DNA from: Psychrobacter okhotskensis
GTDB taxonomy: Bacteria > Pseudomonadota > Gammaproteobacteria > Pseudomonadales > Moraxellaceae
NCBI RefSeq assembly: GCF_013248965.1
Contig: NZ_JABRVQ010000009.1
Coordinates: 56,271-120,270 of the forward strand
DNA length: 64,000 nt
Reading direction: 5' to 3'
Shown here: positions 35,948 to 45,109 of the stretch, piece after piece
Layout of the letters: each line of letters starts with the position of its first letter
Numbering within the stretch: position 1 is the first letter of the stretch
Program-made: the position numbers and the translations under genes
The notes under the pieces: generated by a model
The model's database searches: none
The model's input: the letters and a program-made list of their open reading frames with translations, nothing else
Told to the model about the DNA's origin: nothing

Positions 35948-37153
35948 ATGGCTTTGACCACATCTACCATGATTCAAAACATACCCTGCACCTTGGTGAC
36001 AGGGTTTTTGGGTGCGGGTAAAACTACCGTCATCAACCAGCTACTCTCTAGCAAGCCCGCCGATGAGCGCTGGGCTCTATTGATTAACGAGTTTGGACGT
36101 ATTGGCATTGATGGCGCGCTGCTAGCAAGCGCACAAGAGAACAACGTTGATACAGGCAGCATTGCCATTCGCGAGGTCAGTGGTGGCTGTATTTGTTGCA
36201 CCAGTCAGCTGCCCCTACAGATTGCGATTACCCGCCTGCTTAGCGATCATCGTCCGCAGCGCCTTATTATAGAACCCACCGGATTGGCACACCCACGCGA
36301 GTTGATACAACAACTGAGCGCGCCACATTGGCAAACAGCACTCAATATGCAGGCTGTAATAACGGTGCTAAGTGGCGGGCAATGGCAACAACAAAAGTAT
36401 CGCTCGCACGATGGTTTTCAAGCGCATGTCCGTGACGCTGATGTCTTGGTGATCAATCGCTATATGCAGCTGAGTGAAAATGAGAGGCAGGCGTTACAAG
36501 AATGGATAACACGGCTCAATCCTGACGTGACCACTATCTGGACAGAATCTGAGCCTCACACCGTGGATGATCGCTCAAATAAGATAACTGCTTTGAATAC
36601 CGCCTTATCAATGCTGATAGCACAGCTGACCAAACCAAGCCATACCATCTCTCGGCAACGCGCTACCAATAAAAGCCAGCCTAATCAGATTCGCATTTCC
36701 TTACAACCACTTACTAGACAGCCACTTACTGGCTTGATGTCTAATCAAGCTATACAAAACAATGAAAGTCATGACGGCATAGCGGCAGATACTGAGCTCC
36801 CCTACCGCTATCACGAACAACAACAAGACATGCTGTTAGGGGGCTGGCGCTTGCCTGCACATTACGTATTTAACGCTGATGGTTTACAAGAATGGTTGTT
36901 AAAATTGCCTAACTGGCAACGTATTAAAGGCATGGTTCATACCTCTGACGGCTGGTTAAAGATTAACTTTACACCTGACAGCTTGACTATCACCACGACG
37001 AGCGCCCACATCGATAGCCGATTAGAAGTCATTTTGCAGACCGATAATGATTTGCCGATAGACAACGTTAGGTCAACCATCAGTCTTAGTAAAGATGATT
37101 GGCAGGCTTATGACCAGCAGCTGATGGCGCTGGTGCTTGAAGACAGACTCTAG
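35948..37153 (+). CDS. CobW/G3E-family GTPase (putative metal chaperone)
   Basis: A G3E P-loop GTPase of the COG0523 group, often linked to zinc or cobalt delivery. It has Walker A GFLGAGKTT, the metal-binding CxCC motif in GGCICCTSQ, IIEPTGLAHP, and NRY in place of the usual NKxD guanine motif. The C-terminal CobW_C domain ends with WQRIKGMVHTSDGWLKINF. At 401 aa it is of normal length. Met8 (MIQNIPCTLV) is an alternative start. It may be read through from ompR (55 bp gap, no terminator). The metal is unknown. Confidence 0.85.
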   Translation: MALTTSTMIQNIPCTLVTGFLGAGKTTVINQLLSSKPADERWALLINEFGRIGIDGALLASAQENNVDTGSIAIREVSGGCICCTSQLPLQIAITRLLSDHRPQRLIIEPTGLAHPRELIQQLSAPHWQTALNMQAVITVLSGGQWQQQKYRSHDGFQAHVRDADVLVINRYMQLSENERQALQEWITRLNPDVTTIWTESEPHTVDDRSNKITALNTALSMLIAQLTKPSHTISRQRATNKSQPNQIRISLQPLTRQPLTGLMSNQAIQNNESHDGIAADTELPYRYHEQQQDMLLGGWRLPAHYVFNADGLQEWLLKLPNWQRIKGMVHTSDGWLKINFTPDSLTITTTSAHIDSRLEVILQTDNDLPIDNVRSTISLSKDDWQAYDQQLMALVLEDRL

Positions 37154-37197
37154 TTACCTATAAAAAGACTACCTTTCAAAAAATGCCACACTCACAA

Positions 37198-37240
37198 AAA
37201 AGACCACCGTTGCTAAGTAAAATAGCAACGGTGGTCTTTT
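37198..37240. terminator. Bidirectional terminator between cobW-like and traR-like genes
   Basis: A 15-bp stem (AAGACCACCGTTGCT and complement) with a nine-base loop, A-run before and T-run after, between convergent genes. Confidence 0.9.
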
Positions 37241-37262
37241 TTTATTGATTCGATTTTACAAA

Positions 37263-37529
37263 TTAGCGCAATTGGCTGTCTTTACTGCCGCGACGATTAA
37301 ACAGCTCAGCTGCTCTCGCCTCTTGTTCAAGTTCGCTTTGGCAACTGACACAATGCTGTACACCCGGTAAAGCTAGGCGCCGCGCTTCTGGAATAGGATT
37401 GCCACACTCATCACAAAACTCTGCACTATCACCTTTAGGTATCGCACTACGCACACGATCTAACGCATCATTTACCGTTGCATCCATCTGTTCGTGTTCA
37501 GCGCCATCTCTTGACCAACCACCAGCCAT
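37263..37529 (-). CDS. DksA/TraR-family C4 zinc-finger protein (YbiI-like)
   Basis: An 88-residue protein with a four-Cys zinc finger (CDEC and CVSC, 20 residues apart) and the IPEARRLALPGVQHC segment characteristic of short TraR/YbiI proteins. The N-terminus is a helical stretch (ATVNDALDRVRSAI). TraR-type proteins bind the RNA polymerase secondary channel and alter transcription without ppGpp. Whether this one does is inference. Monocistronic. Confidence 0.9.
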   Translation of the reverse strand: MAGGWSRDGAEHEQMDATVNDALDRVRSAIPKGDSAEFCDECGNPIPEARRLALPGVQHCVSCQSELEQEARAAELFNRRGSKDSQLR

Positions 37530-37667
37530 AATCTTATCCTTTTTGTCTATTATTATTAATATCTTATAAGATAAAAGTCTTTAAGAACAAATAGATGGGG
37601 CTAATTGACACTATTTTCAATGCTTAAAAGTCAATTAAAACATATCTCTCAGGTTATCATAGCTTAG

Positions 37668-38516
37668 CTAATCTTTTGGTTGTAAATCCACCACTTGCCC
37701 GCGCACCCCAATGCTGGCGTCACTCATCAGACATACATAACCTGCCATAATATCCTCAGGTGTTTTGAGAGACATAGGGTTCTCACCAGGATAAGCATGA
37801 GCGCGCATATTGGTACGCGTTCCACCAGGATTGATACAGTTAAACCGCAAATTCGTGGTATTTTGCGTCTCTTGAGTAAAGATATCATTCATCCCTTCGA
37901 CGGCTTGCTTGGAGAGTGCATAAGCGCCCCAAAATGCACGAGGATGGGTACCAACCGTGCTAGACGTAAAGACGATAGAGCCATGATCAGCATCTTTTAA
38001 TAGCGGTAATAACGCTTGCGTGAGCATAAAAGTCGCCGTAAAATTGACCTTCATCACTTGGGCAAAGGTATCGACGTCATACATCTCAAGCGGCGTCAAT
38101 TGTCCAAGCATGCCAGCATTATGTAAGATACCATCGAGCTGACCCACTTCTTTATTAATCAGGCCTTCTAACTGCTGCATATCTGCGTAAGTTGCGCCTT
38201 CTAAATTCATCGGTAGCATGGCTGGCTGCTTGCCACCCAAGCTCTCAATCTCATCATAGACGTATTCAAGTTTGCTACTTGTGCGACCCAATAATAGTAC
38301 CGTAGCACCATAACGGGCGTAGGTTAAAGCGGCGACGCGCCCAATACCATCACCTGCCCCTGTGACCAAGATAGTCTTGCCGTCTAAACAGTCAACAGGT
38401 GGCACAAACTGACGAATATCGTCGTGCGTTAAAGGCTGTCTAGGATTTTGCGCGGCTGCTTGATGATTCTGCTCGGTCGCTGACTGTTTAACATTGTCAC
38501 TCATAGTATGACTCAC
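37668..38516 (-). CDS. yciK: SDR-family oxidoreductase, YciK type
   Basis: A short-chain dehydrogenase with the NAD(P) loop TGAGDGIGR, catalytic Ser in FTSSTVGTHPRAFWGAY, and the YALSK active-site Tyr/Lys. The HNAGMLGQLTPLEMYDVDTFAQVMKVN block is typical of YciK. A 35-residue Gln/Asn-rich N-terminal extension is unlike E. coli YciK. It lies third in a ubiG-mupP-yciK series on one strand, the same order as in Pseudomonas. The physiological substrate is not established. Confidence 0.88.
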   Translation of the reverse strand: MSHTMSDNVKQSATEQNHQAAAQNPRQPLTHDDIRQFVPPVDCLDGKTILVTGAGDGIGRVAALTYARYGATVLLLGRTSSKLEYVYDEIESLGGKQPAMLPMNLEGATYADMQQLEGLINKEVGQLDGILHNAGMLGQLTPLEMYDVDTFAQVMKVNFTATFMLTQALLPLLKDADHGSIVFTSSTVGTHPRAFWGAYALSKQAVEGMNDIFTQETQNTTNLRFNCINPGGTRTNMRAHAYPGENPMSLKTPEDIMAGYVCLMSDASIGVRGQVVDLQPKD

Positions 38517-38665
38517 TGCGTATTATTTATTATTAGAGGTATTTGCATTCAAAAGCGTTTATTTTCAGAGATGCGCGTTTACGAGCAAATATTTAAGATT
38601 ACATATTTATAAGATATTTGGTTGTAAATGCTTTTTTATGACTGATTTATTGATAAGTGTTTTAG

Positions 38666-39376
38666 TTATAAATATTCAAACTTACCAGAAGACAGTAATA
38701 GCTTATTCAACTGCTCAGGGGTATCCGTAATATAATCAGCGCCCCACTTCTTAAGGTTTTTTTGATCTTGCGGCGGAATATAGCCATAAGCGGCCAAAAT
38801 TGTTGACATACCAGCGGCATTGCCAGCATCGATATCGCGTATATGATCCCCTACATAGAGCACGCAACCAGCAGCGCCGCGAGGGATACCAAGTTTTTCT
38901 AATGCCATATACATCGGCTCTGGATCAGGCTTAGGGCGCGATACATCTTCAGGACAGACCAAGGCAGCACAGCGCTCATCCAACTGCATTTTCTGTAACA
39001 GCTGCTCTGCTAGATAACGTGGCTTATTGGTCACAATACCCCAAGGCACACCTTTTTTCTCAAGCGTGGTCAGGACCTCTTCTAGTTCGCTAAATACACA
39101 GCTGTCTACACAAATCTCTGCTCCATAATCATCTAAAAACTGCTGGCGAAAGCCAAGTAAAGCTTCTTCGCTGACACTGTCTTGACCGTTTTGATGCAGC
39201 ATAAGCTTGACCATGGCTGACGCACCAGCAGAGACTTGCTCTCGAATAAGTGCTTCAGGTGGGGCTTGCCAATCATTTTCGCGGCTCATTTTAGCAATAA
39301 TCCGTACGAAGTCGGCAGCGGTATCGATTAGCGTCCCATCAAGGTCAAATAAAACGGCTTTGACGAATTGGCTCAT
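38666..39376 (-). CDS. mupP: HAD phosphatase, MupP/Gph-like
   Basis: A HAD subfamily IA hydrolase with nucleophile motif LFDLDGTLIDT, motif II IVTNKPR and motif III/IV PEDVSRPKPDPEPMY with YVGDHIRDIDAGNAAGM. Its position directly after ubiG and before yciK is that of Pseudomonas MupP, which dephosphorylates MurNAc-6-phosphate in the cell-wall recycling bypass. By sequence alone it could also be a phosphoglycolate phosphatase (Gph). At 236 aa it is of normal length. The MupP assignment rests on synteny. Confidence 0.8.
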   Translation of the reverse strand: MSQFVKAVLFDLDGTLIDTAADFVRIIAKMSRENDWQAPPEALIREQVSAGASAMVKLMLHQNGQDSVSEEALLGFRQQFLDDYGAEICVDSCVFSELEEVLTTLEKKGVPWGIVTNKPRYLAEQLLQKMQLDERCAALVCPEDVSRPKPDPEPMYMALEKLGIPRGAAGCVLYVGDHIRDIDAGNAAGMSTILAAYGYIPPQDQKNLKKWGADYITDTPEQLNKLLLSSGKFEYL

Positions 39377-39447
39377 AAGGCATACTCTTTTAATTGGTGA
39401 GGTGTTTGGCGCATTAATGATGGGACAGTAGGCAATTAGTTAAGCTA

Positions 39448-40320
39448 TTAAGCCATTGGTTTTTGTACCGCTATCATATAGTTGACATCGACATTTTGTG
39501 CCAGCCAATAGCGCTTAGTCAGTGGATTATAATGTAGTCCGGTAATATCTTGGCGCGTAAATCCAGCAGTAACCGCCATCTTATCAAGCTCAGCAGGCGT
39601 GATAAATTTGGCATAGTCATGGGTGCCACGATCCAGTAAACGCAATACGTATTCGGCGCCCACGATAGCAAACAGATATGACTTAGGATTGCGGTTAATC
39701 GTCGATAGCACACAAACACCACCAGGCGCTAATAGGGCAAAACAAGCTTGCACAATCGAGCTTGGATCAGGCACATGCTCAAGCATTTCCATACAGGTCA
39801 CCACATCAAACTGACCCGCATGGGTTTTGGCCAAATCTTCTACTGGGATATGCTGATAACGAAGCGTCTTGTCTAAACCACTTTGCTCTGCATGAATCGT
39901 CGCCGCCTTTAGGTTTTCAGTCCCTAGGTCGATACCGGTCACATCAGCACCGCGACGTGCCATCGATTCAGATAATATGCCACCGCCGCAACCGACATCG
40001 AGCACTTTTTTGCCCGTCAACCCCATCTCTGCAGTCTTATTAGCGTTTGTACTATCATCGCTATTTTGATAGCCGCGCTTAACATTTTCTTCTATCCAGT
40101 TCAGGCGCAGTGGGTTGATTTCATGCAAGGTCGCAAACGCGCCCGTATTACTCCACCATTCGCTCGCCAGTTTATTGAACTTGTCGACTTCGCTAGGATC
40201 TACATTTATCGTGGCAGCCGTATCGTTAGAAATAGTATCATTAGCAACAATATTAGCAGTATCGAAACGGCTGTTCGCTTGATCATTCAAAGCAGGCGAA
40301 GAAGATAAAGCTGAGCTCAT
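39448..40320 (-). CDS. ubiG: Ubiquinone biosynthesis O-methyltransferase
   Basis: A SAM-dependent enzyme carrying out both O-methylations of the ubiquinone ring. Motif I is [13 protein letters not shown]. The UbiG blocks [29 protein letters not shown] and [11 protein letters not shown] are clear, followed by [25 protein letters not shown] sequence. A 35-residue Asn/Asp/Thr-rich N-terminal extension makes it 290 aa instead of about 240. It is first in the ubiG-mupP-yciK group. Confidence 0.95.
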   Translation of the reverse strand: MSSALSSSPALNDQANSRFDTANIVANDTISNDTAATINVDPSEVDKFNKLASEWWSNTGAFATLHEINPLRLNWIEENVKRGYQNSDDSTNANKTAEMGLTGKKVLDVGCGGGILSESMARRGADVTGIDLGTENLKAATIHAEQSGLDKTLRYQHIPVEDLAKTHAGQFDVVTCMEMLEHVPDPSSIVQACFALLAPGGVCVLSTINRNPKSYLFAIVGAEYVLRLLDRGTHDYAKFITPAELDKMAVTAGFTRQDITGLHYNPLTKRYWLAQNVDVNYMIAVQKPMA

Positions 40321-40749
40321 AGCGTTTTCCTTTAGAGTTATTATCGGATACAGTACAGAATTATACCCTTAATATTAGCATGCGAGCGCCAGTTTTGTCG
40401 TGAGTACATCGTCACCGATTGTGAGTAAAAGCAGAAAATACTTACATATCATGTCTATAGCGCAGTGCTAACTTGATGGTAACCGATATCTAAAAAGCCT
40501 CTTTGCAAACGTTATATGATAAAATTTTTAGTCATAAGAGTCATAGGTACTGTTAAGTAAGATACCTTAAATAATAGCTCACAGCTTTACAACCGTTAGT
40601 TAAGAATCGGGTTCACAACCATACCTGTTTTACGTTATTATAGTCGGTACTCTGATATAGGTTGATTATACTAGACGCTTTGTCATTTATATTATCAAAC
40701 CTATAGAAAATCCTAAAAACTCTCAGCCTCTACCCCTCAAGGAAAAAGT
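40321..40749. other. Divergent intergenic region between ubiG and dsbA
   Basis: About 430 bases, AT-rich. A possible dsbA promoter is TTGTCA at 40680 with TATAGA 16 bases later. No repeat or small gene found. Confidence 0.45.
40680..40707 (+). promoter_or_regulatory. Candidate promoter of dsbA
   Basis: TTGTCA, 16-base spacer, TATAGA, about 40 bases before the ATG, which has AAGGAAAAAGT upstream. Confidence 0.4.
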
Positions 40750-41370
40750 ATGAAACGTGTCATTGCATTGACTGGTCTGACTTTTGCTATTGGAATAGCC
40801 AGCATGGGCGCCCAAGCAGCCGATTATGTCGCCGGAAAAGACTATCGCGTGCTAGACAATCCAGAAAAAATCAACGGTGATGCTATCATTGTCCGTGAGT
40901 TTTTTTGGTATGGTTGCCCGCACTGTAACACGCTTAATCCTCATATGGAAAAATGGGCAAAAAATAAAGACAAAGATGTGGCTTTCTTCAAAACTCCAGC
41001 AGCGCTCAACCCTGTTTGGGAAGCCAGTGCCCGTGGTTTTTATGCCGCTCAGCTGTTAGGCTATGAAAATAAAACCCATGATGCGCTCTTTGATGCGATT
41101 CATAAAGATGGCAAAAAGCTGTTTGATCAAGCCTCATTAAGCAAATGGTACGCAGCCCAAGGCGTCAATGAAAAGAAATTCAATAGCCTTTATAACTCAT
41201 TTGCTGTAGGTACCAAAATCGGTCGCTCACAAGCAGGCGCTAAGCGCTATCAGCTGTCTGGTGTACCAGCCGTTGTGGTACAAGGCAAATATGTCGTCAC
41301 TGGTGAAGATGCCAAAGTACCTAAAGTGGTTGATTACTTAGTCGATAAAGCACGCGCTGAGAAAAAATAA
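40750..41370 (+). CDS. dsbA: Periplasmic thiol:disulfide oxidoreductase DsbA
   Basis: Introduces disulfides into exported proteins. It has a Sec signal peptide (cleavage after AQA, residue 23), thioredoxin-fold active site C56-P-H-C59 in FFWYGCPHCN, and cis-Pro in QLSGVPAVVVQGKYVV. At 206 aa it is of normal length. The ribosome-binding site AAGGA lies upstream. It is monocistronic with a strong terminator. No dsbB is in the window. Confidence 0.95.
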   Translation: MKRVIALTGLTFAIGIASMGAQAADYVAGKDYRVLDNPEKINGDAIIVREFFWYGCPHCNTLNPHMEKWAKNKDKDVAFFKTPAALNPVWEASARGFYAAQLLGYENKTHDALFDAIHKDGKKLFDQASLSKWYAAQGVNEKKFNSLYNSFAVGTKIGRSQAGAKRYQLSGVPAVVVQGKYVVTGEDAKVPKVVDYLVDKARAEKK

Positions 41371-41410
41371 GCGTTAATTATATTTAATTAAACCGTATTA
41401 ACGCTGTACT

Positions 41411-41443
41411 AAAAAAGCCAATCATTAACGATTGGCTTTTTTG
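41411..41443 (+). terminator. Rho-independent terminator of dsbA
   Basis: AAAAAAGCCAATC-ATTAAC-GATTGGCTTTTTT, a perfect 13-bp stem with T-run. Its position also suits the convergent darP gene. Confidence 0.92.
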
Positions 41444-41532
41444 TGTTTGAATGTTGATAAGCTTATTTTTTAGCACAGTCATCAGCAGTTGTGCAGATAA
41501 TCGCGATAGTGCTATTAGCAGTTATAGAATAA

Positions 41533-42045
41533 CTAGCCTTTTAAATCCGATAAGATGGTCACTTCGCGGATATAGCTGGCCAAATCTGCTTTAGACTCCA
41601 GCATCAGCTCATCATCCTGCGTGTGCTTGGCGTATTCAATCCAAAGCAATAATTGATACAGGCTATTACGCTCAGAGACTTTATATTGTTTGACAAACTG
41701 CTTTAGCGTGCCTTCGTCATTGATATTTAGACGTTCAGACCAGCTTTCTATTTTAGAGACTTGTTCTTTTGGAAAGTAAGCGTCGAATAAGGCTTTTACC
41801 AATTCATGGCGGTTTTCTTCGCTGATCAATTTACCGACGCGCTTGGTCTGTCTAATACGCGCATTGGCACTGGTAATGTCTGCTAATGCCATCAACTCCG
41901 CCATAAAATAATCACTGGCTGGCAAGTTTTTGAGCTGTTTTTTCGACAAGCTGGCGAGGGGTATCGATAATTGTTGCAAGCGCTCATGGGATTTTTTGAG
42001 TTCTGTGCGCGAGACGCGCATATCATGTTCTGACCAGTCAATCAT
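41533..42045 (-). CDS. darP: Ribosome-associated protein DarP (YjgA, DUF615)
   Basis: A 170-residue helical cytoplasmic protein. The DUF615 pattern is visible in SRTELKKSHERLQQL, LPASDYFMAELMALADITSANARIRQTKRVGKLI and the C-terminal LRQLLR-like NSLYQLLLWIEYA. In E. coli YjgA/DarP helps late 50S assembly. It is the last gene of a minus-strand series panB-panC-rapZ-darP. Confidence 0.88.
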   Translation of the reverse strand: MIDWSEHDMRVSRTELKKSHERLQQLSIPLASLSKKQLKNLPASDYFMAELMALADITSANARIRQTKRVGKLISEENRHELVKALFDAYFPKEQVSKIESWSERLNINDEGTLKQFVKQYKVSERNSLYQLLLWIEYAKHTQDDELMLESKADLASYIREVTILSDLKG

Positions 42046-42097
42046 AAAAGCGTTCCAAAATAATAAAATGAATAGATTCTTTAGCCATTGATAATCA

Positions 42098-43090
42098 CTA
42101 CCAACGACTTTTTTCGCGATGTTTCGCTACAACTTTCACGCCTTGCGGCATTGCAGCAGCCAGACGTCGCTGTAAGATATCGGTAATAAATACGGAGCGG
42201 TGCTTACCGCCCGTGCAGCCAATCGCTACTGTCACCGTATGGCGGTTATTGTGTAAAAAGTCGGGCAGCCAACGACTTAAAAATTTATCGAGATCATCGG
42301 TCATCTCAGCCACTTCTGGATAATCTGCAAAGAATGCGTCGACTTCAGAGTCAAGACCAGTCAAGGCGCGTAGCTCAGGATTCCAGTGTGGATTTGGCAA
42401 AATCCTAACATCAAATATAAAGTCAGCATCCACTGGGTTACCGTACTTAAAGCCAAAAGACAGCAAATTAATGACAATTTGATTGTCCATACCGACATAA
42501 GCACGCAGTGTGTCTTTGAGCTGATGGATATTCAGCATACTAGTATCAATTTTGATATCGGCATGGCTGGCAATAGGTTCTAACAGCTCAACCTCTTTTT
42601 TGATCGCGGCCGGTAGATTAAAAGCAATATGCCGAGCATTATCACTGTCAATATCTTGTGACATTAACGGATGGACACGGCGCGTCGCATTAAAGCGTGC
42701 GACCAAAGTGCTCTCTTGCGCGGTCACATATAGCACTTCAACAGCCTGCTTACCATAAGTCTGTTTTAGGATAGCATGGGTCGCTGCAAAGTTAGACAAA
42801 TCAGCGCGCGGCGTCCGAATATCCACACCAAGGGCGATACGCTTAATACCACTATCGCTGACCAGTTTCTTAGCAGCATCAGGCACTAACGACAAGGGTA
42901 GATTATCAATAGAATAATAACCCAAATCTTCTAAGATATTTAATACAGACGTTTTACCCGAGCCGGAACGACCCGATACGACTAAAATACTTAGCCGCTC
43001 ATCGTTCGGGGCAGCAAGCATTTTCTGCTCTGCTTTCTCGTTGCTTTTACTGTTTTTTTTACTGTCGCTTTTATCGTTACTGGCATCCAT
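42098..43090 (-). CDS. rapZ: RapZ-family nucleotide-binding protein (UPF0042)
   Basis: P-loop protein; in E. coli it is the RNase adaptor for the sRNA GlmZ and a glucosamine-6-phosphate sensor. Walker A is VVSGRSGSGKTSVLNILEDLGYYSIDNLP. The C-terminal RapZ signature is AIGCTGGKHRSVFI with the final HREKSRW-type end. A 35-residue Lys/Ser/Asn-rich N-terminal extension makes it 330 aa against about 284. It lies 49 bp after panC. A role in sRNA decay in this organism is not shown by the sequence. Confidence 0.93.
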   Translation of the reverse strand: MDASNDKSDSKKNSKSNEKAEQKMLAAPNDERLSILVVSGRSGSGKTSVLNILEDLGYYSIDNLPLSLVPDAAKKLVSDSGIKRIALGVDIRTPRADLSNFAATHAILKQTYGKQAVEVLYVTAQESTLVARFNATRRVHPLMSQDIDSDNARHIAFNLPAAIKKEVELLEPIASHADIKIDTSMLNIHQLKDTLRAYVGMDNQIVINLLSFGFKYGNPVDADFIFDVRILPNPHWNPELRALTGLDSEVDAFFADYPEVAEMTDDLDKFLSRWLPDFLHNNRHTVTVAIGCTGGKHRSVFITDILQRRLAAAMPQGVKVVAKHREKSRW

Positions 43091-43139
43091 GATCCGTTAC
43101 CCTGTCCATTGCATCCGTCAAATTACTGTGTCATAACGG

Positions 43140-44039
43140 TTAATGTACCGTTACTACTTGGTTGTCCAACAAGCGTGCCCGCCCTAGCCAAGCCGCGACG
43201 AGGATAATCAAATTCTCGTTTTCCACATTAAAAACTTCGGCATCATTAATGACCGATTTCAGCGCATCTGTTTTTACTTCTAGATAGTCAATGTTGAAGC
43301 CAGCGTTACTAATACGCTGAGACGTCTCTGCAAGTAACGCTTCAAATTCTGGCATACTCAGTTTATTACTCATTAACTGCTGTGCTAGACGTTGCAGCTC
43401 TGCATGAAGCACGGGGGCTGTTTCTCGCTCAGCTGCGCTCAAGTATTGATTGCGCGAAGATAGCGCCAAGCCGTCAGCAGCACGCACAATAGGCGCACCA
43501 ACAATCTCAATGGGATAGCTTAAATCACGCACCAGTTGCTTAATGATGGCTAATTGCTGGTAATCTTTTTGTCCAAATACTGCCACACCAGGTTGCACGA
43601 TATTAAATAACTTGGAGACAACAATGCCCACACCATCAAAGTGCCCAGGGCGCGATTGACCACATAATTGCGTGGTAATGCCGCCAGCAAGAACAGAGGT
43701 CGGTGGCGGCATTACTGGGTACATCTCAGCGATACTTGGGGCAAAGACATAGTCCGTACCAACTGTTGCTAGCTTGGCGACATCTTCATCTAATGTGCGT
43801 GGATAACTCTCAAAGTCCTCTCCTTCCCCAAACTGGGTAGGATTGACAAAAATACTTACCACCACGATATCGGCATGCTGTTTAGCAATGCTGACCAGCT
43901 CAAGATGACCTTCATGCAGGTTGCCCATCGTTGGTACTAAGGCAATACGCTGAGCGCTATCTGGCTTATCATTTCTTTGACCACGATAAGGCTGTAGCGC
44001 GGCGCGCAACTCTAAAATCTGCTGATAAATGATTGGCAT
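43140..44039 (-). CDS. panC: Pantothenate synthetase
   Basis: ATP-dependent ligation of pantoate and beta-alanine. It shows the HIGH-like PTMGNLHEGHLEL motif, FVNPTQFGEGEDFESYPRT, FGQKDYQQLAIIKQLVRDL and the KMSKS-like LALSSRNQYLS. At 299 aa it is of normal length. It is 64 bp downstream of panB on the same strand, the usual pantothenate pair. Confidence 0.97.
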   Translation of the reverse strand: MPIIYQQILELRAALQPYRGQRNDKPDSAQRIALVPTMGNLHEGHLELVSIAKQHADIVVVSIFVNPTQFGEGEDFESYPRTLDEDVAKLATVGTDYVFAPSIAEMYPVMPPPTSVLAGGITTQLCGQSRPGHFDGVGIVVSKLFNIVQPGVAVFGQKDYQQLAIIKQLVRDLSYPIEIVGAPIVRAADGLALSSRNQYLSAAERETAPVLHAELQRLAQQLMSNKLSMPEFEALLAETSQRISNAGFNIDYLEVKTDALKSVINDAEVFNVENENLIILVAAWLGRARLLDNQVVTVH

Positions 44040-44103
44040 CGTTAAATATTCTTCTACTGATAATCGTAAAAACCAAAAGACTTATTAATACTAGCGCTAC
44101 AGA

Positions 44104-44904
44104 CTAGCTAAATTGGTGCTGCTCTGTTGGGAAACTGCCTTCGCGTACTGACTGCTGATAAAGGGCAAAGGCGCCTTCAATACTGCGCGCACTGTTACGC
44201 TCATCAGTTAAAAAGTCATGGACAAAGCGCGGCACGCGTCCATGCACCATACCCAGCATGTCATGCATGACCAACACTTGACCATCCGTATCTGCACCAG
44301 CGCCAATGCCAATCACCGGTGCTGTAACCGCTTCTGTTACGGCTTTGGCGAGCTCAGCAGGTACACATTCTAATACGAGCAAGGCAGCGCCTGCAGCAAC
44401 GACCGCTTTGGCGTCCGCCAACAATTTATCAGCCGCTTCATCACCGCGACCTTGGATTTTATAGCCGCCAAAAACGTTGACCGATTGCGGAGTCAAGCCA
44501 AGATGGACACAAGTAGGCGTGCCTGCTTGCGCTAAGGTCGTGACCAAATCACAAAGCTCACTACCACCTTCAATCTTTATGACATGCGCGCCTGCTTGCA
44601 TCAACTTGCGACTATTAGCGATCGCTTCTGGCAACGTCACATAACTCATAAATGGTAGGTCAGCTAAAATCAGAGCATGCTGATTACTACGGGCAATATT
44701 GGCTGTATGATAAGCCATATCATCAACGGTCACGGGCAACGTTGAGTCGTGGCCTTGTACCACCATACCCAAGCTATCACCAATCAAAATAGTATCGATC
44801 TGCGCCTTGTCCATCATGCGTGCAAACATCGAGTCATAGCACGTTAAGCAAGTAAACTTGGTGCCTTCTCTTTTGAATTTTTTTAAAGTAGATAACGTCG
44901 TCAT
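44104..44904 (-). CDS. panB: 3-methyl-2-oxobutanoate hydroxymethyltransferase
   Basis: The first step of pantothenate synthesis, adding a hydroxymethyl group from methylene-THF to ketoisovalerate. The metal- and substrate-binding segments are LIGDSLGMVVQGHDSTLPVTVDDMAYH and KIEGG, with PVIGIGAGADTDGQVLVMHDMLGM. At 266 aa it is of normal length. It is separated from folK by an unusual 16-bp tandem repeat that begins about 30 bases upstream of the panB start, so expression may depend on the repeat region. Confidence 0.97.
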   Translation of the reverse strand: MTTLSTLKKFKREGTKFTCLTCYDSMFARMMDKAQIDTILIGDSLGMVVQGHDSTLPVTVDDMAYHTANIARSNQHALILADLPFMSYVTLPEAIANSRKLMQAGAHVIKIEGGSELCDLVTTLAQAGTPTCVHLGLTPQSVNVFGGYKIQGRGDEAADKLLADAKAVVAAGAALLVLECVPAELAKAVTEAVTAPVIGIGAGADTDGQVLVMHDMLGMVHGRVPRFVHDFLTDERNSARSIEGAFALYQQSVREGSFPTEQHQFS

Positions 44905-44932
44905 ATGATTCTCAATTAATCTGCAATGCCTT

Positions 44933-45093
44933 TATTTATCAATGTTTCTAATTATCAATATCTTTAATTATCAATGTCTCTAATTATCAATATCTTTAAT
45001 TATCAATGTCTCTAATTATCAATGTCTCTAATTATCAATGTCTCTAATTATCAATATCTTTAATTATCAACACTTCTAATCATCATCGTGCCT
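44933..45093. repeat. 16-bp tandem repeat upstream of panB
   Basis: Eight well-conserved units alternate AATTATCAATGTCTCT and AATTATCAATATCTTT, with a degraded unit at each end. Read on the minus strand (toward panB), each unit gives TTGATAATT, so the tract contains repeated near -35 or -10-like words. It lies between folK and panB and is not coding. Confidence 0.9.
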
Positions 45094-45109
45094 GTGATTA
45101 TAAGCATTA

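Noticed and set aside
44933..45093. Tandem array considered as a CRISPR
   Set aside because: Units of 16 bp are directly adjacent with no spacers, so it is a simple tandem repeat.
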